Notes: generated by a model from the sequence alone, not told the origin. A stretch of DNA of 64,000 bases from Leptospiraceae bacterium (GCA_026418015.1 JAOACE010000013.1:124001-188000), one strand, 5' to 3'; counted from the first letter of the stretch, positions 27,365 through 36,738 are shown. Made by a program: numbers and translations.

Positions 27365-28539
27365 ATCAATTTAAAATATTATTATTAATATTATTTATAA
27401 TTTCTTTTAATTTATGGAGCAAAGAAGAAGTTCGCGTTGGTTCTTTTATTTATGTAGTAGAAAGAGAAAGTTCAACATTAGCTGTTATAGACATCGATAA
27501 ATACGAATTAGTAAAAAGAATTCCACTCGAAGCGAACCTCCGTCATGCAACAATGGTGTTTGAACCTTCTTTAAAATATGGATATATAGCAACAAGAAAT
27601 GGAAAATTAAATCGTATAGATATCGAAAATAAAGAATTTGCTGGATACATCGAAACATCAAAAAATTCTATTGGACTAGCAATTAGCCAAGATGGACAAA
27701 CTATCGCAGTTTCCGAATATGAACCTGGTGGTATTACCATAGTTTCTGTAAAAGATTTTAAAATTCAACAAGTTATTCCAGCAAAAACCGACGAAAATCA
27801 ATCTTCTCGAATAACAGGTTTGGTAGATGGTCCTAATAATTCTTTTATTTGTGCTCTAATGGATTACAACGAAGTATGGATTCTAGAAAGAGAAAATCCC
27901 GTAGATCCAAATAGTAAATATATCATTGCACGAAAAATAAAAACAGCAGATCTCTATCCATTTGATGGTTTGATAACCCAAGATGGTCGATATTACATCA
28001 ATGCACACTTTAATTCTAATATACTAAGCTTGATTGATTTATGGAATCTAAAAGATAAAGCAGAAAAAATCGATTTTGGAAAATATTCTAAAAAAACACC
28101 AGTCAAAATGCCCCACATGGAATCTTGGGCAAATGCAGGAGAAAAGATCTTTATTGCAGCGAATGGAGAACCAATGCTTCATGTGATCAATGCAAAAACA
28201 TTAAAATATAGTCATTCTATTCCACTAATAGGTGATGGTGTTTACACAGTTGTACATCCATTTCAAAAAGAAGTGTGGATTACCTTTTCTGGGGAAGTAG
28301 ACGGAAAAATTCAAATCATTGATACAAGAACAGAAAAAACGATTAAAATTCTAGATGTAGGAAAGAAAATATATCATTTAACATTTACCCCTCGAGGCGA
28401 TAGAGCATTTGTAAGTTCTAACGAAACCAATGAATTAATCGTAATACGAACTTATGATTATCAAATCGTAAAGAAAATTCCTTTAAAATCTCCGTCAGGA
28501 ATATTCGGAATCTGGAGAGCATTCGAAATTGGACTTTAA
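27361..28539 (+). CDS. nirF: Heme d1 biosynthesis protein NirF
   Basis: A 392-residue protein with a signal peptide (MNQFKILLLILFIISF...) followed by a cytochrome d1-type eight-bladed beta-propeller. Repeated strands such as FIYVVERESSTLAVIDIDKY, YIATRNGKLNRIDIE and VIDTRT-type blades are seen. Segments NLRHATMVFEPS and MPHMESWANAGEKIF resemble NirF and the d1 domain of NirS. NirF carries out a late oxidation step of heme d1 assembly in the periplasm. It starts within the last codons of nirJ (ATGA), so the two are coupled. Confidence 0.87.
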   Translation: MNQFKILLLILFIISFNLWSKEEVRVGSFIYVVERESSTLAVIDIDKYELVKRIPLEANLRHATMVFEPSLKYGYIATRNGKLNRIDIENKEFAGYIETSKNSIGLAISQDGQTIAVSEYEPGGITIVSVKDFKIQQVIPAKTDENQSSRITGLVDGPNNSFICALMDYNEVWILERENPVDPNSKYIIARKIKTADLYPFDGLITQDGRYYINAHFNSNILSLIDLWNLKDKAEKIDFGKYSKKTPVKMPHMESWANAGEKIFIAANGEPMLHVINAKTLKYSHSIPLIGDGVYTVVHPFQKEVWITFSGEVDGKIQIIDTRTEKTIKILDVGKKIYHLTFTPRGDRAFVSSNETNELIVIRTYDYQIVKKIPLKSPSGIFGIWRAFEIGL

Positions 28540-28562
28540 CTAAAAATTAAAAATAAAGAGGA

Positions 28563-29603
28563 ATGAATATGTTAAAAGAAGAACAAAAAAATCAATTAGC
28601 AAAGATTATACAAAAAGGTTTTCCCATTGATCCTAATCCATATCATAAATTGGCAGAAATGTTAGGCATATCTTACACAGAAGTTTTATCGCAATTCGAA
28701 GAATGGTACAATTCGAAAATACTAAGAGAAATTTCTGCAGTTATGGAAGGGGATATTTTACACTACGAATCGGCATTAGTATGTGCAAGAGTTGCTCAAG
28801 AAGATCTCGATATTGTTGTAGATACATTAAAAAAACATCCCACAATCACTCATCTCTATTTAAGGAATTACGATTTTAATCTTTGGTTTACTATATCAGT
28901 ACCAACGGATTCTGGAATAGAAAATCATCTTTATTATTTAAAATATCTTACGGGATATGATTATTATCCACTTCGAAGAAAACAAACCTTTAAAATTGGG
29001 GTAAACTTTGATCTTGTTAAAAAAACCAATCAAACAGAAAAAACCGAAATTCCATCTACAAAAATAAAATTTCCTAAGAATGAACTAACAGAAAAAGTAA
29101 AACAAATCATTCGAGCAATCCAAACTTCTCTACCATTAAGCGATAGACCATTTAAAATATTGGCAAAAGAATATTCTCTCCACGAAGAAGATCTTATTAA
29201 TTTCTTATCGACTTCTCCTTATGGTTGTGTAAGAAAATATATCGCAACCTTCAATCATAGAAATTTGGGTGTATCGTATAATGCAATGACAGTGTGGAAG
29301 GTTCCCGAAAAAGAGCTCGAATTAAAAGGAAATGAACTGGCTAATTTTCCCGAAGTCAGCCACTGCTATTCAAGAGAAACATTCTCTGAATTTCCCTATA
29401 ATCTTTACTCGATGATTCATGGTCCGGACGAATCAACGGTTCATCAAATTGTAAAAAATATTTCGAATCAAATCCATCTATTCGATTATTTGATTCTCTA
29501 TTCTCCCATAGAATACAAGAAAACACGATTAAAATATTTTCTCTTAGAGTTAGAAGAATGGGAGAAAAATATAAATATATTAGAGTTTAAAATATTAAAT
29601 TAG
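28563..29603 (+). CDS. nirD: Siroheme decarboxylase NirDL (fused)
   Basis: A 346-residue Lrp/AsnC-like protein with two consecutive copies of the siroheme decarboxylase unit. The first half (PIDPNPYHKLAEMLGISYTEVL, a helix-turn-helix-like segment, then EISAVMEG) corresponds to NirD. The second (PLSDRPFKILAKEYSLHEEDL, KYIATFNHRNLGVSYNAMTVW) corresponds to NirL, with the typical RN/HR-L(G) active-site loop. The complex converts siroheme to 12,18-didecarboxysiroheme. Fusions of this kind are known. It is 23 bases after nirF on the same strand. Confidence 0.88.
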   Translation: MNMLKEEQKNQLAKIIQKGFPIDPNPYHKLAEMLGISYTEVLSQFEEWYNSKILREISAVMEGDILHYESALVCARVAQEDLDIVVDTLKKHPTITHLYLRNYDFNLWFTISVPTDSGIENHLYYLKYLTGYDYYPLRRKQTFKIGVNFDLVKKTNQTEKTEIPSTKIKFPKNELTEKVKQIIRAIQTSLPLSDRPFKILAKEYSLHEEDLINFLSTSPYGCVRKYIATFNHRNLGVSYNAMTVWKVPEKELELKGNELANFPEVSHCYSRETFSEFPYNLYSMIHGPDESTVHQIVKNISNQIHLFDYLILYSPIEYKKTRLKYFLLELEEWEKNINILEFKILN

Positions 29604-29605
29604 AC

Positions 29606-29634
29606 TTGACTTTTTATTTTAAATAGATTATGAT
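29606..29634 (+). promoter_or_regulatory. Promoter of nirS
   Basis: TTGACT (29606-29611) and TATGAT (29629-29634) are 17 bases apart, a near-consensus sigma-70 promoter 39 bases upstream of the nirS start. nirS can thus be expressed apart from the heme d1 genes. I found no TTGAT-N4-ATCAA FNR-type site near it. Confidence 0.65.
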
Positions 29635-29673
29635 TTATTTTAGTATTTTAAACACTTAAATTGGAGATAGAAT

Positions 29674-31653
29674 ATGAAACCAAAAAGATCCTATAAAATT
29701 TTGGGATTAGGTATGCTAGTAGCGTTCCTTTTCCCAATGGTCAAAGGTAACTTGGTTGGGCAAGAAAAAGAATACAAAGGTAAAGGCAAGGAAATTTTTA
29801 ACAATAAAGCATGTATTGCTTGCCATGATTTTAGTGGGACAGATAAACCTACTGGACCCTCATTAAAAGGAGTTACGACAAGAGTTTCTGAAGATTGGTT
29901 AAAAAAATGGCTTAAAAATCCAGACGAAGTAAAAAAAACAGATAAATATGCACAAGAATTAGATAAAAAATTCCCTACTTCTAATATGGTAAATCTTGGT
30001 CTAAGCGATCAAGAAATTAAGGATATTATCGATTATCTAAAATGGATGGATAAAGCTGGTACTGTTGCAACGGAATTTAAACCGCTTTCTTCCCAAGAAT
30101 TCGAGAAAGCAAAATATATCTATTTTAATAAATGCTCTGGTTGTCATGGTGCAAAACGATGGGGTGCAACTGGTCCTTCTCTATTACCTAATTCCCATAT
30201 AAAACAAGCTAAAGAATATCCTGGTGGAGGTACACGAGATAAAGGTACAGAAGCGTTAAAAGCAATTATCTGGAATGGAACGCCAGCAGGTATGCCACCT
30301 TGGGGTAAAGAAGGAATGTTAACTCCTGAGGAAGTAGACTTAATGGCTCGATATGTACAAATGGATCCACCTCCCGTGCCAAAATTAGAAATGAAAGAAG
30401 CAAAACAAAGCTGGGAATTAATTGTAAAACCAGAAGATAGACCCCAAAGTGATCCTACAAAAGGAAGATTCTTAAACTACTTTGGAGTGATTTTAAGAGA
30501 TGCTGGTAAAGTAGCAATTATTGATGGAACAACCAAACAGTTACTAAACGTAGTTGATTCTGGTTTCGCTACTCATATTTTAAGATCTTCGCACTCTGGT
30601 AGATATTTTTACACAATCGGTAGAGATGGTAGAGTTGGTCTAATTGATTTATGGTTCGATAAACCCAAATTAGTTGCAAAAGTAAGGACATGTTGGGATG
30701 CACGTTCTGTGGATTCTTCGAAAGCACCTGGATACGAAGATAAATATGCAATTGTAGGATGCTATACTCCCAATCAATATTGGATATTGGATGGACAAAC
30801 ATTAGAACCACTTTCTTTAAAAAGTGTAGAAGATTCTAAGGATTGGGCTACGGGAAACAAATTGCCCGAAGTTCGAGTTGCATCTATTGTTGCATCAGAA
30901 GATGAACCATTCTGGGTAATAAACTTAAAAGAATCTGGTTGGGTTTATTTAGTTGATTATAGAGATCCAAAAAATCCAAAAGAAACACGACTAAAAGCAG
31001 ATAACTTCTTACATGATGGTGGTTGGGTTAAAGTGCCTGGTAAACAAGAAAAACGATATTTCTTGGTAGCTGCAAACGCGAAAAATAAAATGTGTATCGT
31101 GGATACAAAAGAACACAAAGTAATCAATTGTCTTGATGTTGGTAAAATACCACATCCTGGACGTGGAGCAAATATTGTCGATCCTCAATATGGACCTGTA
31201 TATGTAACTGGTCATATCGGTGATGAAAAACTTGTCTATATTGGTGTAGATCCAGAAAAATATCCTCAATATGCTTGGAAAGTAGTTCGCGAAATACCTG
31301 TAAAATCTGCTGGTAATCTATTTGTAAAATCACATCCTAATTCAAATCATCTTTGGTTCGATATGCCTCTATCTTCGAAACAAGAAAATGGGACATTCGT
31401 AAATGGTCAAGTGGGAGTAATTGATATCAAAACAGGTAAAATTCTTAAATACATTCAAGTTAGCCCCAAAAGAGTGGTTCACTTAGAATACGATAAAGAC
31501 GGAAAAGAAGTATGGATTTCTGGTTGGTTGGATAACAAAATCTATGTTTATGACGATAAAACACTTGAACTTAAAAAAGTCATTACTGGTGATTGGATAA
31601 AAACTCCCACTGGTAAGTTCAACGTATACAATACGAGTAAAGATATTTATTAG
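29674..31653 (+). CDS. nirS: Nitrite reductase cytochrome cd1 with extra N-terminal cytochrome c domain
   Basis: Reduces nitrite to NO in the periplasm. The 659 residues are: signal peptide (to about residue 29); a first c-type domain with Cys47, Cys50 and His51 (CIACH); a second with Cys154, Cys157 and His158 (CSGCH); then the d1 beta-propeller (THILRSSHSGRYFYTIGRDG, PHPGRGANIVDP, VYVTGHIGDEKL), with the expected heme d1 His residues. Standard NirS has only the second c domain; the first resembles a stand-alone electron donor such as NirC or cytochrome c55x, so donor and enzyme appear fused. It has its own promoter after the nirJ-nirF-nirDL genes. Confidence 0.93.
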   Translation: MKPKRSYKILGLGMLVAFLFPMVKGNLVGQEKEYKGKGKEIFNNKACIACHDFSGTDKPTGPSLKGVTTRVSEDWLKKWLKNPDEVKKTDKYAQELDKKFPTSNMVNLGLSDQEIKDIIDYLKWMDKAGTVATEFKPLSSQEFEKAKYIYFNKCSGCHGAKRWGATGPSLLPNSHIKQAKEYPGGGTRDKGTEALKAIIWNGTPAGMPPWGKEGMLTPEEVDLMARYVQMDPPPVPKLEMKEAKQSWELIVKPEDRPQSDPTKGRFLNYFGVILRDAGKVAIIDGTTKQLLNVVDSGFATHILRSSHSGRYFYTIGRDGRVGLIDLWFDKPKLVAKVRTCWDARSVDSSKAPGYEDKYAIVGCYTPNQYWILDGQTLEPLSLKSVEDSKDWATGNKLPEVRVASIVASEDEPFWVINLKESGWVYLVDYRDPKNPKETRLKADNFLHDGGWVKVPGKQEKRYFLVAANAKNKMCIVDTKEHKVINCLDVGKIPHPGRGANIVDPQYGPVYVTGHIGDEKLVYIGVDPEKYPQYAWKVVREIPVKSAGNLFVKSHPNSNHLWFDMPLSSKQENGTFVNGQVGVIDIKTGKILKYIQVSPKRVVHLEYDKDGKEVWISGWLDNKIYVYDDKTLELKKVITGDWIKTPTGKFNVYNTSKDIY

Positions 31654-31663
31654 AAAATATATC

Positions 31664-31683
31664 GCGCTCCTGTACAGGAGCGC
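31664..31683. terminator. 20-base perfect palindrome between convergent genes
   Basis: GCGCTCCTGTACAGGAGCGC lies 10 bases after nirS and 8 bases before the end of the convergent SET-domain gene. As RNA it would fold into a GC-rich hairpin from either strand, followed by a moderately T-rich stretch on the plus strand. A shared terminator is likely. Confidence 0.65.
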
Positions 31684-31691
31684 AACTCTAT

Positions 31692-32288
31692 TTATTTTAG
31701 AATCTTTTTAAACCTTAAATGATACACACTCTTATACTTAGAAGGATCCTTAAAAAATTCTTCTAATTCTCTTTTGGTTATTTCGTCTATAAATTCATAT
31801 AGAGGTTGATGTACAAAAGGAACTCTTTTTAAGGATGGTATTATTTTTTGATCCCATTCTTTATAATATTTATCAAAATCCTCATTACAAACGACCTTTC
31901 GACAATTTTGTTTATCACACACTAAATGAATTTCTTTATCCAGATTAAAGATACCATATTCATCTGTAATTTGCTCTCCTGGTTCAATATCTTTTATAGC
32001 AATTTCGAATCCGTAACCTGTACTAATGGTATTGGGATCGCAGCAATGATTCGTATATTTCGCAAAATCCCAACTGATGATTCGATATCCTTCGGGATCA
32101 ATATAAGAATATCGATCAATCACCTTTTTTAAGGAATCACTATATTTATGATAATCTTCCTGAGAAATCATTATTTCGAGATCATCTTTTACATATACAA
32201 TAGTTCCCATAGGTATTTTTTTTGTCGCGAATACACCATACCCAACTTCTGGACTCACTAATCTTATCTCCGTGTCTGGATGTATCAT
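31692..32288 (-). CDS. SET-domain protein (putative protein lysine methyltransferase)
   Basis: A 198-residue protein with a complete SET fold. The N-terminal GYGVFATKKIPMGTIVY, the catalytic core AKYTNHCCDPNT (NH..CDPN motif) and IKDIEPGEQITDEYG (the Y of the ELTxDY-type motif) are present, followed by Cys residues (CDKQNCRKVVC) that may form a post-SET zinc site. SET proteins transfer methyl groups from SAM to lysines; bacterial targets are mostly unknown. It is convergent with nirS and transcribed alone. Confidence 0.85.
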   Translation of the reverse strand: MIHPDTEIRLVSPEVGYGVFATKKIPMGTIVYVKDDLEIMISQEDYHKYSDSLKKVIDRYSYIDPEGYRIISWDFAKYTNHCCDPNTISTGYGFEIAIKDIEPGEQITDEYGIFNLDKEIHLVCDKQNCRKVVCNEDFDKYYKEWDQKIIPSLKRVPFVHQPLYEFIDEITKRELEEFFKDPSKYKSVYHLRFKKILK

Positions 32289-32426
32289 ACTTCCTCTTTG
32301 CTTTTGTTATTCATTTGTTGATGTAAAAAAATTCAATTAAACTATGTCAATATCTATTCAAAAAGTCAATCAATAAATCTGTTTTTTGTTGTCAAAAAGA
32401 TCATAATTAAATTAATGACATTATCT

Positions 32427-32575
32427 CGGAGGGAGGAAGTTGGGTGAGAATCCCACGCTCACGGTGGAACTGTGATGCCCAGTAATGGGACAAGCCAGAT
32501 CTTCCCAGTCATGGTAAGCCCGTACAACTACCATGGCTATTTGAGGTCCCTCCGGGAAGTTCAACTAACGGAGGG
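32427..32575 (+). ncRNA. Cobalamin riboswitch
   Basis: Shows the conserved core of B12 aptamers in order: GGAAG, GGGTGAGAATCCC, ACTGTGATGCCC, then AAGCCAGATCTTCCC, with GGAAG and CTTCC closing the central stem. The expression platform is visible. CCCTCCG (32548-32554) can pair with CGGAGGG at the ribosome binding site (32569-32575) or with an identical CGGAGGG at the 5' end (32427-32433). This predicts control of translation of the first gene and probably of the whole corrin operon. Confidence 0.9.
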
Positions 32576-32579
32576 GCTA

Positions 32580-33584
32580 ATGAAAACAAAAATTCCATTC
32601 ATAACAATAACATATTTTTTCGTACCTATCTCTATTTTTGCCATCAATGGACTTTCGAGTACAAAGCTAACAATTCCTTCTGCAAATGTTTTAAAAAAAG
32701 GCACAACAGAAATAGATATCAATTATTATCAACTTAATTCGCGTAAAAAATATAACGAAAGAGGGCAGTTAATTGATTACGAATTGGATTGCTCTAATAG
32801 CTGTAAAAGAAATCGGATTGCTGGTGGTGGATTTGTATTCCGAACAACAAGTGGAATTCTCAACCAATTAGAAATTGGTCTAGAAGTTGGACATAGTATT
32901 GAAAAACAACAATTACAAGATTTTAATTATTCTTATATCGATGATTTAAAATTTGGATTAAAATGGAATTTTTTTCATCAAGACAGAAATAAAATATCTT
33001 ACCAACAAGGTTTAACATATGATTATGCCACATTTGTCCCAAGGTACGAAGCAGGTTTTTTGTTTTCGTTTGATTGGGAAAATTTCTCAATAGATTTTGA
33101 TTCTCATTTTTTTGCAACCAGAAGAGATGTTGTATCCCAAGAAAATTTTATAGAACAAAATGGCTATTTTAAAGGACCACATTTTGGTGTTGGTATTAGC
33201 TATGGTATCGAAAATCTATTATTTGCAATAGAATATAGCTACGAGGAAGCAAAAACAAAAGTAAAACAATATCGATATTATTCTTTAAGCGAATACAATT
33301 CTTTGCAAAATTCAGGAATTGCATATTATTATTCCATAGAAAATCAGGAGTTCCGTAAGTTATTATCTATACCAGAATATGTGGAAATTAACGGTTTGTT
33401 ATTTCCTGTTCCTAAGGTTTATAAAAATCAGGATTATTTTGCTATTTCGCAAGTGATCTATTACGGAATTTCTTACAATGTTTCGGAATCGATTTCTTTA
33501 AGTCTGATTTTACATCAAACAGTAGCAGGCAGAAATATAAGCAATAATAGAATCATCAACCTTATAACTACCATTACGATTTAG
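32580..33584 (+). CDS. Outer-membrane beta-barrel protein under B12 riboswitch
   Basis: A 334-residue protein, start chosen directly after the riboswitch ribosome binding site (GGAGGGG, 3 bases before ATG); an upstream extension is the riboswitch itself. A signal peptide ends near ISIFA. The mature part alternates aromatic and polar residues in strands (TTEIDINYYQLNS, FEIGLEVGHS-like and GISYNVSESISLSLILHQTV) and ends with a short strand TTITI, fitting a barrel. It has no TonB box or plug, so it is not BtuB. Being first in a cobalamin operon, it may take part in cobalt or corrinoid passage, which is an inference from position. Confidence 0.7.
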   Translation: MKTKIPFITITYFFVPISIFAINGLSSTKLTIPSANVLKKGTTEIDINYYQLNSRKKYNERGQLIDYELDCSNSCKRNRIAGGGFVFRTTSGILNQLEIGLEVGHSIEKQQLQDFNYSYIDDLKFGLKWNFFHQDRNKISYQQGLTYDYATFVPRYEAGFLFSFDWENFSIDFDSHFFATRRDVVSQENFIEQNGYFKGPHFGVGISYGIENLLFAIEYSYEEAKTKVKQYRYYSLSEYNSLQNSGIAYYYSIENQEFRKLLSIPEYVEINGLLFPVPKVYKNQDYFAISQVIYYGISYNVSESISLSLILHQTVAGRNISNNRIINLITTITI

Positions 33585-33586
33585 CT

Positions 33587-36211
33587 ATGAATTTTATAAC
33601 ATTAAAAGAACAGAATTTCTTAAAGAATTATAAACATGGTGGGGATCTTTTATTATACAACCAAATTCTATCGGATAAAAAAATCTATGATTTTTCTGTA
33701 AATTTAAACCCAATTGGTCCGCCTGATTGGTTAAGGTTTATGATAAATTCTCATTTCGAAAAAATTTATCAATATCCAGAACCATTCGCAGAAAGTTTAA
33801 CAAAAAAGTTAGCCGAATTGCATAAACAATCAGAGGATCATTTTTTGATTACCAATGGCATAAATTCCATCATTACGATTTTGGGAAAAATTTTACAAGA
33901 AAAATATCATCTAAAAAAACTTCTATTAACAATTCCCAACTACATAGAATACGAAGAAAAATTTCGTTTTTTAAACTATGATGTGGAATACTTATATTTT
34001 TACGAAGAGAATTCGAAACTCCCAAAATACCATAAAAAGATATTGTGGGATTTAAATCTACTTTCTACAAAAATAAAACCCCATAGTTTGATTGTTTTTT
34101 CGAATCCCAATAATCCAACAGGAAGCTTTATAGATTCCGAAGAAATCGCAGAATTCATTAAAAATTTTCCAAATTCCATCTTTATTATTGATGAATCTTT
34201 TATAGAATTTGCAAACAAAAAATCTGTGATAGATTATCTAGAAAATTTTGACAACACTATTGTCTTTCGTTCTTTTACGAAATTTTATCACATTCCTGGT
34301 ATAAGATTAGGTTATGTAATTAGCCATCCAACTCTTATAGAAGAACTAAAACAATATACAAATTGTTGGAATATCAACACCTTTGCAATAGAGATTGGAA
34401 AAAAGGCAATCGAAGATAAAGAATATCTTGTTAAGACATTGGATTATCTTAAAAAACAAAAAGAATATTTGTTAACGCATCTATCCAAAATCGGACAATT
34501 AAAATTATACGAAAGTCATACAAATTATTTATTCATAAAATTAGAAGATCAAAATTGGGATGCAATAAAACTATTCGAAACTTTATTAAAAGAACATAAC
34601 ATTAGCATTCGAATGTGTTTTAATTACAAAGGGCTTGATAAAAACTATTTTCGCATAGCAATCAAATCCCAGAAAGAAAATGAACTATTGATAAATTCTT
34701 TTTATAAAATATTTTTAAATAAAAGTTTTAATATTAAAAAAAATAAAAAATATACACTAATGATTGCAGGAACATCATCAGATGCAGGGAAAAGTATCTT
34801 AACAACTGCATTATGCAGAATTCTTTATCAAGATGGTTTTAAGGTAGCACCTTTCAAAGCTCAAAATATGTCTTTGAATAGCTATGTAACCAATCAAGGA
34901 GAAGAAATTGCTTATGCACAATATTTACAAGCCCGTGCTTGTTTTATCCCACCCGATAGCAGAATGAACCCAATATTGATTAAACCGGGCACGTTAAATG
35001 GTTCCCAAGTGATCGTTAACGGAAAACCCTACAAAAACTTTACCCCATCAGAATATTATAATTATAAAAAAGCATTGTTTAAAAAAGTCATCCGGAGTTT
35101 TAACAGATTAAAAAAAGAATACGATGTAATCCTATTAGAAGGTGCTGGTAGTATATCAGAGATCAACCTGAAAAAAAATGATTTAGTGAATTTGAACATG
35201 GCTCGTTATGCAGAAGCACCTGTTTTTCTCGTAGGCGATATTGATCGAGGAGGTGTTTTTGGTTCATTTGTTGGTAGTATAGAAGTGTTAAATCATTGGG
35301 AAAAAGAATTAATCCAAGGATATATTATCAATAAATTTCGCGGTGATGAATCTTTACTTCGTCCCGCTATCGAATATTTAGAACAAAGAACGCAGATTCC
35401 TCATCTCGGAACAATTCCTTATATAAAAGAACTAAAACTTCCCAAAGAAGATTCTATGTTTTTCGATGTAATTCAAGCAAACAACAATCACAATTTCGAT
35501 TCTTCTAAAATAAACATAGGTATAATTCAACTTCCTTGTATTTCGAATTTTACAGATTATGATCCTTTTCTCATTGAACCAGACGTAAAACTTTATTGGT
35601 TAAAAGATTCTATTCCAGAGTTTATCGATGTAATTATCATTCCGGGAAGTAGAAATTCTTTTCAGGATTTGCTTTATTTAAAAGAAAAAGGTTTAGATCA
35701 AGCCATCGTAAAAAATAAAAATAAGTTTATTATTGGTATATGTGGTGGTTTACAAATTATAGGCGAATCAATTATCGACGAATATGGCATCGAGTTTAAA
35801 GGGAAATTAAACGGTTTAGGTCTATTAAAAATCGAAACAGTATTTTATCAAGAAAAAGAGTTAAGGAGAATCAGAGCATATCATGAACATTTTAGAGGAG
35901 AAATAGAAGGCTACGAAATTCATCACGGAAAAACAATGTGGGGACGCGAAAAAGTCATACTGAAAAAAAATGATGTTGTTTTAGGAGTAAGCAACGAAAC
36001 AGGAAATGTTTGGGGAACTTATCTACACGGAATTTTCGAAAATGATTCTTTTCGCCGATGGTTGTTAAACCAGGTTAGGATTAAAAAAGGGTTACTACCA
36101 ATAGAAAATATCACAGTTTTTAACCTTAATAGAGAAATCGATTTATTAGCAGAAGTTGTAAGAAAACATTTAAATATTGATAAAATTTATAAAATTATAG
36201 GAATTTTATGA
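33587..36211 (+). CDS. Fusion: threonine-phosphate decarboxylase (CobC/CobD type) + adenosylcobyric acid synthase (CobQ/CbiP)
   Basis: An 874-residue bifunctional protein. Residues 1 to about 380 are a PLP enzyme: NLNPIGPPDWL, SNPNNPTGSF, DESFIEF and the PLP lysine Lys232 in SFTKFYHIPGIRLGY. This matches L-threonine-O-3-phosphate decarboxylase, which makes aminopropanol phosphate for the nucleotide loop. From about residue 388 follows CobQ: P-loop-like GTSSDAGKSILT, FKAQNMSLNSYVT, and a class I glutamine amidotransferase domain with IIGICGGLQIIGE (nucleophile Cys) and THLHG-like YLHGIFEN. CobQ amidates side chains of the corrin. Both steps are late and usually separate genes. The stop overlaps cobO as ATGA. 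Confidence 0.9.
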   Translation: MNFITLKEQNFLKNYKHGGDLLLYNQILSDKKIYDFSVNLNPIGPPDWLRFMINSHFEKIYQYPEPFAESLTKKLAELHKQSEDHFLITNGINSIITILGKILQEKYHLKKLLLTIPNYIEYEEKFRFLNYDVEYLYFYEENSKLPKYHKKILWDLNLLSTKIKPHSLIVFSNPNNPTGSFIDSEEIAEFIKNFPNSIFIIDESFIEFANKKSVIDYLENFDNTIVFRSFTKFYHIPGIRLGYVISHPTLIEELKQYTNCWNINTFAIEIGKKAIEDKEYLVKTLDYLKKQKEYLLTHLSKIGQLKLYESHTNYLFIKLEDQNWDAIKLFETLLKEHNISIRMCFNYKGLDKNYFRIAIKSQKENELLINSFYKIFLNKSFNIKKNKKYTLMIAGTSSDAGKSILTTALCRILYQDGFKVAPFKAQNMSLNSYVTNQGEEIAYAQYLQARACFIPPDSRMNPILIKPGTLNGSQVIVNGKPYKNFTPSEYYNYKKALFKKVIRSFNRLKKEYDVILLEGAGSISEINLKKNDLVNLNMARYAEAPVFLVGDIDRGGVFGSFVGSIEVLNHWEKELIQGYIINKFRGDESLLRPAIEYLEQRTQIPHLGTIPYIKELKLPKEDSMFFDVIQANNNHNFDSSKINIGIIQLPCISNFTDYDPFLIEPDVKLYWLKDSIPEFIDVIIIPGSRNSFQDLLYLKEKGLDQAIVKNKNKFIIGICGGLQIIGESIIDEYGIEFKGKLNGLGLLKIETVFYQEKELRRIRAYHEHFRGEIEGYEIHHGKTMWGREKVILKKNDVVLGVSNETGNVWGTYLHGIFENDSFRRWLLNQVRIKKGLLPIENITVFNLNREIDLLAEVVRKHLNIDKIYKIIGIL

Positions 36212-36738
36212 CAAATAAGAGATTGCTCATATTTACTGGTTCTGGAAAAGGCAAAACTACCGCGGCAATAGGTAGCATGATTCGCGCATTAGGATATAAC
36301 TGGAAAATTCTTTTTATCCAATTTATTAAATCCAGAACCGATGTAGGAGAAATCATTACATTAAGACAATTTTCGAACATAGATATTTATGTCGGAGGAT
36401 TAGGTTTTGTTCCACCAAAAGAAAGTATAGATTATCAAAAACATTACACAAAAGCAAAAGAAACTTATCAATTAGCAAGAGAGTTATTCCAAAACGATTA
36501 CGATATGATTGTAATAGACGAAATCTTTAACGCGTACAATAAACAATTATTAACATTAGAAGAAATAGAAATTCTTGTAAAAGATTTTTTTTCTAACGTA
36601 AATTCCAAATGTTTGATCATGACCGGTAGAAATGCTCCCTCTTCTATTATAGAGAAAGCAGATACTGTTTCCGAAGTAAAAATGCTCAAACATGCTTTTG
36701 AATATGGAATCCCAGCAATGGAAGGTATAGAAAAATGA
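36208..36738 (+). CDS. cobO: Cob(I)yrinic acid a,c-diamide adenosyltransferase (CobO/CobA type)
   Basis: A 176-residue enzyme that transfers the 5'-deoxyadenosyl group of ATP to cob(I)alamin or its precursors. The P-loop FTGSGKGKTTAAIGSM (reversed-orientation P-loop family), QFIKSRTDVGE and MIVIDEIFNAYNKQLL are the characteristic segments, and the end matches GRNAPSSIIEKADTVSEV. The family C-terminal tail here is EYGIPAMEGIEK, close to the common GI-A--GIE(F/Y). It overlaps both neighbours by 4 bases. Confidence 0.93.
   Translation: MTNKRLLIFTGSGKGKTTAAIGSMIRALGYNWKILFIQFIKSRTDVGEIITLRQFSNIDIYVGGLGFVPPKESIDYQKHYTKAKETYQLARELFQNDYDMIVIDEIFNAYNKQLLTLEEIEILVKDFFSNVNSKCLIMTGRNAPSSIIEKADTVSEVKMLKHAFEYGIPAMEGIEK

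Noticed and set aside
29604-29673. FNR/DNR box before nirS
   Set aside because: No TTGAT-N4-ATCAA-type sequence was found; only a sigma-70 type promoter is visible.
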